Part shown: piece after piece, positions 19,992 through 30,430 of the stretch
Numbering within the stretch: the first letter of the stretch is position 1
How the letters are laid out: every line of letters starts with the position of its first letter
Source: Sphingobacteriaceae bacterium
Lineage (GTDB): Bacteria > Bacteroidota > Bacteroidia > B-17B0 > Aurantibacillaceae
NCBI GenBank assembly: GCA_016709575.1
Contig: JADJMM010000018.1
Location: 1-64,000, forward strand
Reading direction: 5' to 3'
Length of the DNA stretch: 64,000 nt
Notes under the pieces: model-generated
Databases searched by the model: none
Seen by the model: only the letters and a program-made list of their open reading frames with translations
What the model was told of the DNA's origin: nothing
Program-made: the position numbers and the translations under genes

Positions 19992-20597
19992 CTAATCAAC
20001 ATTAATATTCGTGTTCATTCGTGAAATTCGTGGCTTGATTTTTAAATTTAACGACAATCCTGTTTGTAATCCAAAAGAATTATTGAAGCTGTAAAAATTG
20101 GAGTAAGGTTTTAATTCGAGACTCAGATCATCACTTACATCAAATGTTTTTAAATGGGCGTCAACGTTCGCATCTACAATATTCAGCACATAAATAATCG
20201 CACAACCAATTGCTCCTAAATCACGGTATCTACGAAAATCGTTTTTTAAACTTAATAGTTGGTCGCTATTGTATTTGGTTTCGTTAATAGTATTCGCGTC
20301 ACCATCGTTTTCAGCTTTAAGATTTTTAGCGTAGTACGAAAAATTTTGTTGGTTGCTATAAAGTAAATAACCAAATCCTCCCAAGCCCGCATAAACAATT
20401 GGTACTTTCCACCACTTACGGTTATAAGCTTGTCCTAAGCCGGGAAGAATAGCGCTCATGATAGTTGCTTTTCGCGCTTCACCGTAAATAGCTTTCTTGT
20501 TTTTCTTTTTATCGACTTTAACAGTATCGCTTTGTGAAAATGCGGTCGCGCCAAAAAAAACAAAAACAATAAAAAATATGAATTTTAATTTCTGCAC
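19992..20597 (-). CDS. DUF5683 domain protein
   Basis: 201 residues. The start is a GTG at 20597-20595 that overlaps the stop of the YihY gene by one base (TAGTG), indicating coupled translation. Signal-peptide-like N-terminus (FIFFIVFVFFGATAFSQ). The DUF5683 core is visible: MSAILPGLGQAYNRKWWKVP, then YAGLGGFGYLLYSNQ with one membrane-like segment and YRDLGAIGCAIIYVLNIVDA with another. The GLGQ-YN-WWK signature is typical of this Bacteroidota envelope family, whose function is unknown. In this family a nearby ParB-type gene is common, but none is seen here. Confidence 0.85.
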   Translation of the reverse strand: MQKLKFIFFIVFVFFGATAFSQSDTVKVDKKKNKKAIYGEARKATIMSAILPGLGQAYNRKWWKVPIVYAGLGGFGYLLYSNQQNFSYYAKNLKAENDGDANTINETKYNSDQLLSLKNDFRRYRDLGAIGCAIIYVLNIVDANVDAHLKTFDVSDDLSLELKPYSNFYSFNNSFGLQTGLSLNLKIKPRISRMNTNINVD

Positions 20598-21915
20598 TAT
20601 GCAATGTCTTTTACTAAAACATTTCCTTTTTCATCGCTCATCACATTATCCAGATCTTTTAACAAGCGGTTAATGATTGCTAATTCTTTTTCATCAGTAA
20701 TTGGTAATTCATTCACGCCTTTTTCGTCAAGACGATTAACAATAAACTTAATGGTGAGTAAAGAATCAGAAATAGCTGGTTGATATGCAATTTCTTTATC
20801 GTTTGTGGTTTTACTTCTGATAATAATTTGGTTTCAACTAATTCGTTAATAACAGTTCTGGCTAAACGTACAGGTAAATCTAAAGCCTGAGCAATTTCAA
20901 ATGCAGTAGGAGGTTTTATTCCGGTTTGAAATTTCTTCACCACATTATTACAAACCATTAAAGCAATAACACGTTTGTAACGAACGCTGATGTTTTTAAT
21001 TTCGTTTTCTAATTCGTAATGGTCAACATTTTGATTCGCGAAAGCTAATTCAGCACCAAACAATACAATGTACCAACTGTATTGAATCCAAATTAAAAAT
21101 AAGGGTAACGCGGCAAAACTTCCGTAGATGGCGTTCATACGCATTGTTCCAATTTGAAAACTAACGTAAATCCATTGTAATAGTTCAAACAAAATAGTGG
21201 CGAAGATTGCTGCTGTAAAAGCAGATTTAAAAGTAACTCTGGTGTTTGGTAATACAATGTATAAAAAAGTAAACACACCAACTATCATAGAAAATGAAAT
21301 GAGTTTTAAGATGAACGCAGACAATTCAGAAATTAAATAGGCATCTAACACATGAGTTTGAATGGCTACTGTTAAACTACCGGAGATAATTAAGAAGATG
21401 GGCGCTACAAACATAATTGTAAGGTAATCGGTAACTTTACGGTACCAAGTTCTTCCTTGTTTTATTTCCCAGATATCGTTAAAACTATTTTCAATATTTA
21501 TTAGTAAAGAAATTACAGACCATAATAATAATATGGCACCGAAACCTGCAATAACTCCGCCTTTTGCATTGTTCAACATCGAGTCGGCGTAAATGAAAGC
21601 CTGATTTAAGACTGTTGAATATTGAGAGGCGCCTTCCGCAATTTGTTTTTTAAAAACTTCATCATAACCTAAGCCTTTAGTAATAGCAAACATTAAAGCT
21701 AAAACAGGAACAATAGAAAATAAAGTGTAAAAAGTGAGTGCAGTAGCGCGGGTTAAACAATTGTCTTCGTTAAAACCTTTTATGGATAAAGAAAATACGC
21801 GTAGTTGTTTTACAAGAAAGCCATGTCGTTTATTCATCTTATCTAAACGAACTACCCAGAGCCGTTCAGTTAAAAAACTCCATCCTTTTTTTATTACTGT
21901 AACTACGTTTGCCAT
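20597..21915 (-). CDS. YihY/BrkB-family inner membrane protein, one frameshift
   Basis: About 438 residues once repaired. Six membrane segments in the conserved YihY domain: RATALTFYTLFSIVPVLALM, GFGAILLLWSVISLLINIEN, then FVAPIFLIISGSL, VGVFTFLYIVLPN and PLFLIWIQYSWYIVLFGAEL (the WIQYSW and GAEL motifs). After the membrane domain comes a winged-helix-like cytoplasmic tail (FEIAQALDLPVRLARTVINE). The run AAAACC near 20811 is one A short; restoring it gives NDKEIAYQPAISDSLLTI and a normal acidic C-terminus ending at TAG 20599-20597. The old name ribonuclease BN is wrong for this family; transport or lipid function is unproven. Likely co-transcribed with dacB upstream and DUF5683 downstream. 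Confidence 0.88.
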
Positions 21916-21933
21916 ACCCTACAAAAATACGAA

Positions 21934-23370
21934 TTATAAGTCAGCAAGCGCAATGAGAAAAGTCTCTATTTTAGCCTTCATTTCGCTTGGATTACAGTTG
22001 TAATTATTGAATAATACCGAAAAACATAAATCTTTACCCGCCTTTGTTTTTACATAGCCGCAATAGCCTCGGGCACGGCTGATGTAACCTGTTTTGGCTT
22101 TCATGTTTTTTTCAATAAAAGTGCCTTTGCCAATGTTTCTCATACTGCCGCTAACTCCGGCTTGAGGTAATGAATTATAAAAAGGTCTAAAGAGAACAGA
22201 ATCGTGATACATTTTATAAAGTAAGTTAGCCTCGAAATTTGTTGTTACAGTATTAGCACGAGATAAACCATTACCATCCACCATGTATAATTCTGAAACA
22301 TCCAGACCTTTACCTTTCCAAAACTCTTTAGCTTTTTCTATGCCGGTGTAATTACTGCCTTTGCCCATGGTTTTTAAAAGGGTTTCGCAAAATAAATTGT
22401 TACTTGTAAGATTAGTATAGAAAACTATTTTTTCGAGTGCAGGAGAATAATGTGAATGCATTAATAGTTTTTCTCTTTTTACGTCAGCATTTTCGTTATC
22501 GTAATTACTCTTTGCGCAAAGTGAAGGTGTTTTAATCCCTAATGCATTTAAAGACGTTTCTAAAAACTCAGCGCATAATAAAGCAGGGTCGGGGAGGGCA
22601 GCGCGCACTTCTAATTCTTTTTTGTTGGGAGGAATTGTTCCTTTAACGCGTTTTTTATTTCCGAAAGGGTCGCCTGTTACATAAGCGTCATCTTCTTTTC
22701 CTGCAGCTTTCACATCATCATCATGTTCTAGTGTTATGCTTTTGTATTTTGGTTTTACGTCTAGAATAGTGGCTTTACTTCCAGCTTCTTTACTTTGAAA
22801 AATAATACTGTACAAATTATCATTAAACGATAAACCACAAGGAGCCACTCCAAAATAATTACTGATATCACCCCAAATCCAATTGGCGGGAATGTGTTGC
22901 TCGTAACAAGAGGCATCACCAATAATTTTTCCTTTTACTTCTTTCAATCCTTTTTTAGCTAACACTTCAGCCCATTTGTAAGTGATATCGGTTGTATCTT
23001 TTTTATTTGAGAATAATTCTGAATTTAAAGTAGGATCACCTGCACCACGAATAATGATATCGCCGTTTAATACGCCAGTTTCTTTATCAAAAGTTCCAGT
23101 AAAATAAATGCGGGTGTCGTAACGGTAAAATTTACCAAGCGTTCCTAAAGCTGCGCCTGTTGTAATTACTTTTAATGTGCTGGCAGGAATAACTGAAATG
23201 TGTTGATTATGTTCTTTTAGCATTGTACCTGTTTCAGCATCTAAAACACAAAAAGCAAAAGTACTGTTTGCTAAAACTTTGTCGGTCTTCCATGTTTCAA
23301 CTACTTGTTCAATAGTAACAGTTTGGGAAAAAGATAAAAACGGAATTAATAAAACTAATAATATTCGCAT
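21934..23370 (-). CDS. dacB: D-alanyl-D-alanine carboxypeptidase/endopeptidase (PBP4 type, peptidase S13)
   Basis: 478 residues with signal peptide MRILLVLLIPFLSFSQ. Trims D-Ala-D-Ala stems or cuts peptide cross-links of peptidoglycan in the periplasm. The active-site triads of S13 enzymes are present: SxxK as PASTLKVITT (about residues 62-66), SxN as LTSNNLFCE, and KTG as MKAKTGYI near residue 435. The large insertion between SxxK and SxN (GDIIIRGAGDPTL and SNYFGVAPCGLSFNDN) is typical of the PBP4 class. Runs with YihY (18-base gap). Confidence 0.93.
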   Translation of the reverse strand: MRILLVLLIPFLSFSQTVTIEQVVETWKTDKVLANSTFAFCVLDAETGTMLKEHNQHISVIPASTLKVITTGAALGTLGKFYRYDTRIYFTGTFDKETGVLNGDIIIRGAGDPTLNSELFSNKKDTTDITYKWAEVLAKKGLKEVKGKIIGDASCYEQHIPANWIWGDISNYFGVAPCGLSFNDNLYSIIFQSKEAGSKATILDVKPKYKSITLEHDDDVKAAGKEDDAYVTGDPFGNKKRVKGTIPPNKKELEVRAALPDPALLCAEFLETSLNALGIKTPSLCAKSNYDNENADVKREKLLMHSHYSPALEKIVFYTNLTSNNLFCETLLKTMGKGSNYTGIEKAKEFWKGKGLDVSELYMVDGNGLSRANTVTTNFEANLLYKMYHDSVLFRPFYNSLPQAGVSGSMRNIGKGTFIEKNMKAKTGYISRARGYCGYVKTKAGKDLCFSVLFNNYNCNPSEMKAKIETFLIALADL

Positions 23371-23459
23371 GGTGTTATTTAATCAATATAAAATTGGAAA
23401 AATTTGGCTTTTGCCTAGAAGAATAATGATTAAGATGTTAAAGGGAGAGTGTTGATTAC

Positions 23460-23479
23460 GGTCTCGACTACGCTCGACC
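23460..23479 (-). repeat. Hairpin repeat, family A copy 3
   Basis: GGTC-TCGACTACGCTC-GACC on the plus strand; the core is identical (reverse complement) to copies 1 and 4, while the arm bases differ yet still pair. It lies between the dacB start and the MORN protein stop. Confidence 0.7.
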
Positions 23480-23487
23480 TGACAAAA

Positions 23488-24216
23488 CTATTGAAGTTGC
23501 CCGTTTTTGTATTTCTCTTTTTTAACGATTTGGCCTTTTTCGTTGTAATAAGCCCATTCGCCTTCTTTTTGAAAGTCTTTCGATTCAGTCTTGTAGTTCA
23601 TATAACCTTCTACTTTTACTTTACCGTTTTCGTAGTATTCTTTCTCAACGTATTTTTTAGCTTTCTTATCTACAATTGAAAATTCTTTGGCAGGAACTCC
23701 ACTTTCGTAAAAACGACTGTCTTTATAAATTAATTGAGCTTCTTTATCTTTTTCAATTACCGCTGCTTTGTTTCCATTTGGGAAGAATGAATATTCGTTT
23801 TGAGCATTACCACTGAAATAAATGATTTGAGTACGTACAGTTCCGCTTGGATAATAAATATCAACCGAACAACGTGCAGGATCTGAAACAATAATACTTC
23901 TTTCAATTTGTCCGTTCTCGTAAAAATTCTTAAACACTTTTATTTGACCATCCACATAAAAACCTTTGTGTAATAGTTTTCCGTTCATGTAATAATCTTC
24001 CTGCCAACCTTGTAAATTGTAACCGGCATTATTGTAACGAATAGAATCGCCGCCAATTGAAGGAACTAGTTTATTGTACATTTTAATACCTAAGCTCGGA
24101 TCAAAAGCTTCATCAACGGTATAACGCTTAATACCCGGTACCTGATCTGCAAAACGCTGACCAAATCCAAGCATTGAACTTAAACTAAGAGTGATTATAA
24201 AAACAACTAAACGCAT
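23488..24216 (-). CDS. MORN-repeat-like (YwqK-type) periplasmic protein
   Basis: 242 residues with signal peptide (VVFIITLSLSSMLGFGQ). Carries repeats of the form YYxNGKxxxxGxYxxG: DYYMNGKLLHKGFYVDGQIK, FYENGQIERS, YYPSGTVRTQ, FFPNGNKAAV, FYESGVPAKE, YYENGKVKVEGYM, YYNEKGQIVKKEKYKNGQL. These beta-hairpin repeats are found in many Bacteroidota envelope proteins labelled YwqK-family antitoxin by homology alone; no toxin partner is visible here. Function unknown. Separated by 37 bases from the trxB stop, same direction. Confidence 0.8.
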   Translation of the reverse strand: MRLVVFIITLSLSSMLGFGQRFADQVPGIKRYTVDEAFDPSLGIKMYNKLVPSIGGDSIRYNNAGYNLQGWQEDYYMNGKLLHKGFYVDGQIKVFKNFYENGQIERSIIVSDPARCSVDIYYPSGTVRTQIIYFSGNAQNEYSFFPNGNKAAVIEKDKEAQLIYKDSRFYESGVPAKEFSIVDKKAKKYVEKEYYENGKVKVEGYMNYKTESKDFQKEGEWAYYNEKGQIVKKEKYKNGQLQ

Positions 24217-24253
24217 CCAATATAAATGTACTAAAAATCGTTGTATTAAGCAA

Positions 24254-25198
24254 CTAATGTACTCCTATCTCAGCTAAATAACGTTCTGCATCCAATGCCC
24301 CCATACATCCTGTACCCGCAGCCGTTACAGCTTGTCGGTAAACTTTATCTGCAGCATCACCAACCGCAAACACACCTTTTAAATTTGTTTTTGAAGTTCC
24401 ACCCACAACTTGGATATAACCTAATTCATCCATGTCTAACTGACCTTTAAAAATATCAGTATTTGGTTTATGACCAATAGCAACAAAGAATCCTGTAACT
24501 ATGATTTTTTTCGATTCTCCTGTTTTGTGATTTTTCACAATAACAGCTTCAACTGCATTTTCTCCTAGAATATCTTCTGTTTCGCTATCCCACAAAATTT
24601 CAATATTTGGTGTGTTTTTTACACGATTTTGCATGGCTTTACTAGCACGCATTTCACTTCGGCGAACTATCATGTAAACTTTTTTACAAAGCTTTGCTAA
24701 GTAAGTTGCCTCTTCAGCCGCAGTATCTCCTGCACCAACAATTGCTACTTCTTGTCCTTTAAAAAAGAAACCATCACAAACAGCACAAGCACTAACACCG
24801 CCCGCACTCATTCGTAAACGTGTTTCATTTGGTAAACCTAACCACTTAGCGGAAGCACCAGTTGAAACGATAACTGTTTCTGCTAATAATTCTGTGGTTT
24901 CATCAACCCATATTTTTTTCGGACTACTTTTCAAATCAGCTTTAGTCACCATTCCGAATCTAACATCTGTTCCAAAACGTACAGCTTGTGCTTTTAGATC
25001 TTCCATCATTTCAGGACCGGTTATTCCTTTCGGGTAACCAGGGAAATTATCTACTTCGGTAGTTTCAGTTAATTGTCCACCAGGTACCATACCGGTGTAT
25101 AGAATTGGTTTCAAATCGGCACGTGCCGCATATATAGCTGCAGTATAACCTGCAGGTCCGGAGCCTATGATAAGGCATTTAATAACTTCAGAAGACAT
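24254..25198 (-). CDS. trxB: Thioredoxin-disulfide reductase
   Basis: Low-molecular-weight FAD enzyme that reduces thioredoxin with NADPH. 314 residues, full length. FAD site IGSGPAGYTAAIYAARADLK (residues 11-30), redox-active CAVCDG (near residues 137-140), NADPH site AIVGAGDTAAEEATYLAKLC, and C-terminal FAD motif VFAVGDAADKVYRQAVTAAG. Probably the electron source for the cell's thioredoxins; the TlpA-like proteins at 34-37 kb are periplasmic or separate, so a direct link is not shown. Confidence 0.96.
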   Translation of the reverse strand: MSSEVIKCLIIGSGPAGYTAAIYAARADLKPILYTGMVPGGQLTETTEVDNFPGYPKGITGPEMMEDLKAQAVRFGTDVRFGMVTKADLKSSPKKIWVDETTELLAETVIVSTGASAKWLGLPNETRLRMSAGGVSACAVCDGFFFKGQEVAIVGAGDTAAEEATYLAKLCKKVYMIVRRSEMRASKAMQNRVKNTPNIEILWDSETEDILGENAVEAVIVKNHKTGESKKIIVTGFFVAIGHKPNTDIFKGQLDMDELGYIQVVGGTSKTNLKGVFAVGDAADKVYRQAVTAAGTGCMGALDAERYLAEIGVH

Positions 25199-25313
25199 AG
25201 TAAGAGTATCAGTAAAATTCGATGCAAATTTAATTGAAGATTAGGAGATAAAAGAGCTTATTATGAGATTTTATGAATATTTAGGTCTAGAAAAGAGGAT
25301 TTCTAAATTGAAA

Positions 25314-26145
25314 CTACTGTTTTAGGAAACAAAGCATAGCCCAATCTCCCTTAAGTTCTTGTTTATGAAGATTTAAATAATAGCCTGAGGCTAAATTGAT
25401 TAACTCTTCACAATCGGTTTTAAAGAAGCCTGAAATAAACAAATAACCACCCTTTTTTAATGATTTAGCTAAATCGGGGATATAAGTTTTGAGAACGTTT
25501 TTATTGATGTTGGCAAGAATAACATCATAGTGATTTGGTTTTGAACTAAGGAGGTCGCTATCACCTTCAACAACTTTTATATCATTACAATTATTAGTGG
25601 CGCAATTTTCGATTGCATTTTCAACCGACCATTCATCAATATCATTTCCGGTAATGTTTGTTGCTCCTAGTTTTTTAGCAAGAATTGCCAATACACCTGT
25701 GCCGCAACCCATATCAAAAACAGTTTTGTTTTTAAAATCGAAGTCAAGCATGTTTTTGCACATGAGCCAAGTAGTATCGTGATGTCCGGTACCGAAACTC
25801 ATCTTAGGCATGATGATAATATCGTATGTGTATTTTTTTTCTATCTCGTGAAAAGGGGCGCGGATGATGCAATCATCGTTAACTAATAACCGGTGAGAAA
25901 TTCTTTTCCCATTCTTCATTCCAATTTACTTGCGCCATTTTTTCGGTGGTGAAGGTGTAAGAGAAATCTTCGAACGTAAATTCTTTTAAGTTGATATTTG
26001 AATTTAAATTTTCGGGAATGTAAGCGATGAATCCTTTATCATTAGTTTCAAAACTATCGAAACCCATTTCGGCAATAGAAGAAATTAAAATATCGGAACC
26101 TGGTTCAGGAGGAGAAACTGTAAAAGTATATTGAATGTAATTCAT
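25314..26145 (-). CDS. prmA: Ribosomal protein L11 methyltransferase, one frameshift
   Basis: Methylates ribosomal protein L11. The N-terminal 88-residue piece (MNYIQYTFTVSPPEPGSDIL to VNWNEEWEKNF) and the C-terminal 200-residue piece overlap around 25880-25919; joined at SPV-LVNDD they give one protein of about 275 residues. Catalytic domain: MSFGTGHHDTTWLM (the GTGHHxTT motif of PrmA), FDMGCGTGVLAILAKKLGA (motif I), VILANINKNVL (NPPY-like NIN) and GGYLFISGF. A single-base slip explains the break. Its ATG directly follows the tpiA stop (26146), so the two are coupled. Confidence 0.9.
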
Positions 26146-26900
26146 TTAAAACGAACGGATGATTTTGCTAAAATCGTCGGCTTTTAAAGAGGCACCACCA
26201 ATTAATCCACCATCAATATCAGAGCAAGCAAATAATTCAGATGCGTTTTGTGCATTGCAACTTCCGCCGTATAAAATGGGAATTTGTAAAGCTACTTCAG
26301 CACTAAATAATTCTTTTATGGTTTGACGAACGTGTTGATGCATTTCCTGCGCTTGTTGTGGTGTAGCGGTTTCGCCGGTGCCAATAGCCCAAACAGGTTC
26401 GTAGGCTAAAATAATTTGTGATAAATCTTTTATCAGAAAAGACACCAAGTACATTTTTTAATTGTTCACTTACATTTAAAGTGCAAATTGTTTTTGCGTT
26501 CAGTTAATTTTTCACCAAAACAAAAAACGGGTTTTAAATTATTATCGAACGCTAATTTTAGTTTTGAAATTAATTGCTGGTCGGTTTCATTAAAATACTC
26601 ACGGCGCTCTGAATGTCCAATCAAAACAAATTTACAACCAACAGATTTTATCATAGCAGCAGAAACTTCACCGGTAAAAGCACCTGAAGTATGCTCGCTG
26701 CAATTTTGTGCACCTGTATAAAAATTACCTGTAGCGCCAATAAAATTAGTGACAGCTGAGATAAGCGGAAAAGGCGGAAATACAATTTTGGTGACTGAAT
26801 TATCTCCCGGATTTTTTGAAATAGCAGAAACTAACTCGATAGCTTCGCTAAGTGTTTTGTTCATTTTCCAATTACCGGCAACAATTTTTTGTCTGCTCAT
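26146..26900 (-). CDS. tpiA: Triose-phosphate isomerase, two frameshifts
   Basis: Glycolytic enzyme interconverting dihydroxyacetone phosphate and glyceraldehyde 3-phosphate; about 250 residues when repaired. All key residues are present: Lys in VAGNWKMNKT, His in VLIGHSERREYF, catalytic Glu in ILAYEPVWAIGTGET, and phosphate-binding ILYGGSCNAQN and GGLIGGASL. Between 26510 and 26420 the frame slips and slips back (the path is GEKLTER..., then LNVSEQLKNVLGVFSDK, then DLSQIILAYEP). Because tpiA is a conserved core gene and all active-site residues are intact, sequencing error is more likely than loss. Upstream gene is the ABC permease; downstream prmA is adjacent. Confidence 0.92.
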
Positions 26901-26902
26901 GA

Positions 26903-27978
26903 TTATTTAATTCTTACACGCGGATCGAGAATACCGTAAGTAATATCTACAAGGATATTGATGAATACGAAAATGGTAGCAAAGATTAAAGTAGCGCCCA
27001 TTACAACAGGTAAATCGTTTTTAGTTAATGCTTCAAATACTTCGTATCCGATACCTTTCCAACTAAAAATAAATTCAACAAACACAGCACCAGCCATTAA
27101 ACCGGCAAACCAACCAGAAATAGCAGTTACTACCGGATTTAATGCATTCTTCAATGCATGTTTTAAAATGATTTTATAAAAACCTAAACCCTTTGCTTTT
27201 GCGGTACGGATATAATCCTGCGACATCACATCTAACAATGAGCTACGCATTAACTGAACTACAATGGCTAAAGGACGAATACCTAAAGTGATGGATGGTA
27301 AAATTAAATTCTGAAGTTTTAATACTTCACCATTCCAAACATCAATATCATATAGACTTCCGGTAGGTGATAGTCCGGTGTATTTTGTAAGTACATACCC
27401 GAATAACCAGGCAATAATTAATCCGATAAAAAATGAAGGGGCGGCCATTCCGAGTACGGATAAGACGAGCGAGAGCTTATCGTAAAAAGTATTTCGTTTA
27501 ACGGCGGCTACAATTCCTAAAAACACACCAATAATGGTGGCAATGATGATAGATGTGAAAGCTAAAACCGCAGTTTCAGGTAATGTTTCAAGAATAATAT
27601 CGGAAACCCGCCTTTTGGTGATATAGGATCGTCGGAGGTAAGGCACCTTCAATACTACAACCTTTGAACTTCCTACCTTAAAAAGCGATAACCAAGAGTA
27701 TTTATCAGGGTTCAGATACCAATGGCTTTCCGTATCTTCGTAATCGTGTACAGAAACCACAAACAAATCGTTAAGATAAAGGGCATATTGCTCCATTACC
27801 GGTAAATTGGTTCCTAAATCGCGATGTATAGCCTCAACTGCCTCTTTATTGGCACGTTGTCCTAACATAATCGATGCAGGATCGCCCGGTAAAACGTTAA
27901 ATAGAAAGAAAACTGTGGTAATTACCCCAAGTAATACAACTATACCGTAAAAGACTTTTTGGCAATAAATTTTAACAC
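26903..27978 (-). CDS. ABC transporter permease of the DppB/OppB type, one frameshift
   Basis: Inner-membrane permease for peptides or similar solutes. The clear ORF starts inside the protein at 27868; upstream, one missing A in the run at about 27958 hides the true N-terminus. The repaired start is GTG at 27978 (MLKFIAKKVFYGIVVLLGVI), giving about 358 residues. Conserved parts: VFFLFNVLPGDPASIMLGQR, RRSYITKRRVSDIILETLPE (cytoplasmic), the EAA-like loop SQDYIRTAKAKGLGFYKIIL and C-terminal VDITYGILDPRVRIK. There is no DppC, ATPase or binding-protein gene next to it, so partners must lie elsewhere. The 2-base gap to tpiA suggests a shared transcript. Confidence 0.88.
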
Positions 27979-28072
27979 AAAACTTGGGTTTTGAACAAAC
28001 CGCTAATTAAATAAAAATTAAGCGGATATAAAACTGTTTTTAGATAAAGTTTACTTTTACACAAACAAAAAA

Positions 28073-30373
28073 TTGATACCAAAAACCAAATACAGTTTCC
28101 TTTTAGCATTAGTGTTTTGCGTGAATAGCATTTTTGCTCAAAAAGTGGGTATTGTATTAAGCGGAGGGGGCTCGGGTGGGTTATGCCACATTGGTGTACT
28201 TAAAGCACTTGAAGAAAATAATATTCCTATCGATTACATTACCGGAACCTCTATTGGGAGTTTAATTGGCGCTTATTATGCAGCCGGTTATTCCCCTACC
28301 GAAATGGAGCAGCTTGTTAAAACAGGGTTCTTCCAGCAAATAACCCGAGGCGATATGCCCGCTAAATACACCTATTTTCTGAAGAAGAGAGATGATTATG
28401 CTTCGTGGCAAAGTTTTAAAGTGGCTTTCAATACAAACATTTTAAATAATCTTCCAACTAACGTCATTAATTCGGTACCCATTGATTATTATTTGATGGA
28501 GACTTTTGCCGGCGTTAATGCTTACGCTAAAAATAATTTCGATAGTTTAATGATTCCATATCGTTGTTTAGCCTCGGATATAGAAAATAAAGAAATTGTC
28601 ACATTCAGAAAAGGCGATTTATCTTCTTCCATCCGTGCTTCTATGAGTTATCCGTTTTATTTAAGACCGATTCCTATCGATGGAAAATTATTATTTGATG
28701 GCGGCTTGTATAATAATTTGCCGACCGATGTGATGTATGATGAATTCTATCCCGATTTTATTATTGGTTCTTCTGTTGCAGAAAGAACAAAGCCACCTTC
28801 AGATGATAATTTGTATTTGCAGCTTCGTCATCTTTTAATGACACAAACTAATTTTAATCCGGTGTGTGAAAATGGTGTATTGATAGAGCCCTGGTGCGAT
28901 GTGAATATTTTTAATTTCGAGGAAGCGAAACGTTTAATCGACAGTGGTTATGTTGCCACCATGCGCAATATGCCAAAAATAAAACTTTGCGTTGAACGCA
29001 TGGCCGATAACGAAGTGTTAAAAAATAAACGGGCCATTTTTAGATCTAAAGCCAATAAAGACAGTATTATTTTTGATAAAGTAGAGATACATGGTGTTGG
29101 TAAAAGATCCGAATCATTTATTCGTAACAGTATTTTTCACAAGGGAAAGCCATTCTCTTTATCTCGTTTAAAGAAACAATATTTTAGATTAACCAGTGAT
29201 GATAAAATAAAATCGGTTTACCCAATTGCTGTAAAAGATACAATGGGTTCTGGATTTTATAAATTAAAATTAATGGCTAAAAAAGAAAAAAGTTTTTTTA
29301 TTGATTTAGGAGGAAATATTTCGAACCGTCCAATTAGCGAGGCCTTTTTAGGATTGCAATATAATCACCTCGGTAGAATTGGTTTTTCCGCTTATGTCAA
29401 TGGTTATTATGGAAAATTACACGGAAGTACACATGCTAAACTGAGATTTGATTTTCCGGCACGTTTACCGTTTTATATTGAACCCACATTTACTTATTCA
29501 CGTTGGGATTATTTTAGAAGCAGCGCTTTGTTTTATGATTTTGAGAAGCCCGCATATTTATTACAGGAAGATATATTTGGCGAATTAAATGTAGGATTAC
29601 CATTAGGAAACGTTTCTAAAGTTGTTTTATCAGGAGGTTACTCCGAATGGGGAAACCGCTATTACCAGACAGAAAACTTTACAAAATTAGACACGGCTGA
29701 TGCCACGTATTTTGATTTTGGTTACGGACAAATTTCTTACGAGTTAAATACACATAATCGTAAACAATACGCAACTAATGGAACCAAAATCCATTTCAGA
29801 GCTAAGTTTATTGATGGGGCGGAAAGTTTTTATCCCGGCACAACTTCATTAGATTCGGTTGGCACAAAAAATTATCCCTATCACAATTGGTTTCAGTTTA
29901 AGTTCACATTAGATAGTTATATCCGCACATTTAAAGGATTTAAAATAGGTGTGTTTGCTGAGGGAGTTTATTCTACACAACCGTTTTTTAAGAATTATAC
30001 TTCCAGTATTTTATCAGCGCCGGCATTTAATCCAACGCTCGAGAGTCAGACTTTATTTATTCCTCAATACCGGGCGCATCAATATGTAGCAGGTGGTATA
30101 AAAGCCATTACTACCCCGTACAAGAATTTTGATATTCGTTTTGAAGGTTATTTATTTCAACCTATTACTTCCATCGTTTCAACTAACAATCAAAAAGCAA
30201 AATACACCGAACCCTTTTTATACCGTAATTTTATCGGACTCGTAGCTTTGGTTTATAATACACCTGTTGGTCCGGTTAGTATTGGTGTAAATTACTATGA
30301 TAAGAATCCGAATAGCTTTTCGTTCTTCTTCCACTTCGGATATATAATCTTCAACAAAAAATCAATCGATTAG
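28073..30373 (+). CDS. Patatin-like phospholipase with C-terminal POTRA and outer-membrane barrel
   Basis: 766 residues, TTG start at 28073 followed by signal peptide (YSFLLALVFCVNSIFAQ). Patatin domain: oxyanion loop VLSGGGSGGLCHIG, nucleophile elbow GTSIGSLIG (Ser60) and the catalytic Asp in FDGGLYNNLPTD. Near residue 335 a POTRA-like segment begins (KVEIHGVGKRSESFIRNSIF), then a surface-antigen-type beta-barrel made of alternating strands to the C-terminus (ends GPVSIGVNYYD and FHFGYIIF). This is the class of two-part lipases resembling type Vd autotransporters: the barrel holds the lipase at the outer membrane. Likely a surface or periplasmic phospholipase A; substrate unproven. Confidence 0.88.
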   Translation: MIPKTKYSFLLALVFCVNSIFAQKVGIVLSGGGSGGLCHIGVLKALEENNIPIDYITGTSIGSLIGAYYAAGYSPTEMEQLVKTGFFQQITRGDMPAKYTYFLKKRDDYASWQSFKVAFNTNILNNLPTNVINSVPIDYYLMETFAGVNAYAKNNFDSLMIPYRCLASDIENKEIVTFRKGDLSSSIRASMSYPFYLRPIPIDGKLLFDGGLYNNLPTDVMYDEFYPDFIIGSSVAERTKPPSDDNLYLQLRHLLMTQTNFNPVCENGVLIEPWCDVNIFNFEEAKRLIDSGYVATMRNMPKIKLCVERMADNEVLKNKRAIFRSKANKDSIIFDKVEIHGVGKRSESFIRNSIFHKGKPFSLSRLKKQYFRLTSDDKIKSVYPIAVKDTMGSGFYKLKLMAKKEKSFFIDLGGNISNRPISEAFLGLQYNHLGRIGFSAYVNGYYGKLHGSTHAKLRFDFPARLPFYIEPTFTYSRWDYFRSSALFYDFEKPAYLLQEDIFGELNVGLPLGNVSKVVLSGGYSEWGNRYYQTENFTKLDTADATYFDFGYGQISYELNTHNRKQYATNGTKIHFRAKFIDGAESFYPGTTSLDSVGTKNYPYHNWFQFKFTLDSYIRTFKGFKIGVFAEGVYSTQPFFKNYTSSILSAPAFNPTLESQTLFIPQYRAHQYVAGGIKAITTPYKNFDIRFEGYLFQPITSIVSTNNQKAKYTEPFLYRNFIGLVALVYNTPVGPVSIGVNYYDKNPNSFSFFFHFGYIIFNKKSID

Positions 30374-30430
30374 AAATAAAAAACCCCAACACTCGCCTGC
30401 GGCAAGCAGGTTTCTGTCAGGGTCTATATT

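Noticed and set aside
23488..24216. Toxin-antitoxin system (YwqK antitoxin name)
   Set aside because: The protein has a signal peptide and MORN-like repeats, and no toxin gene is adjacent; the family name does not show function.
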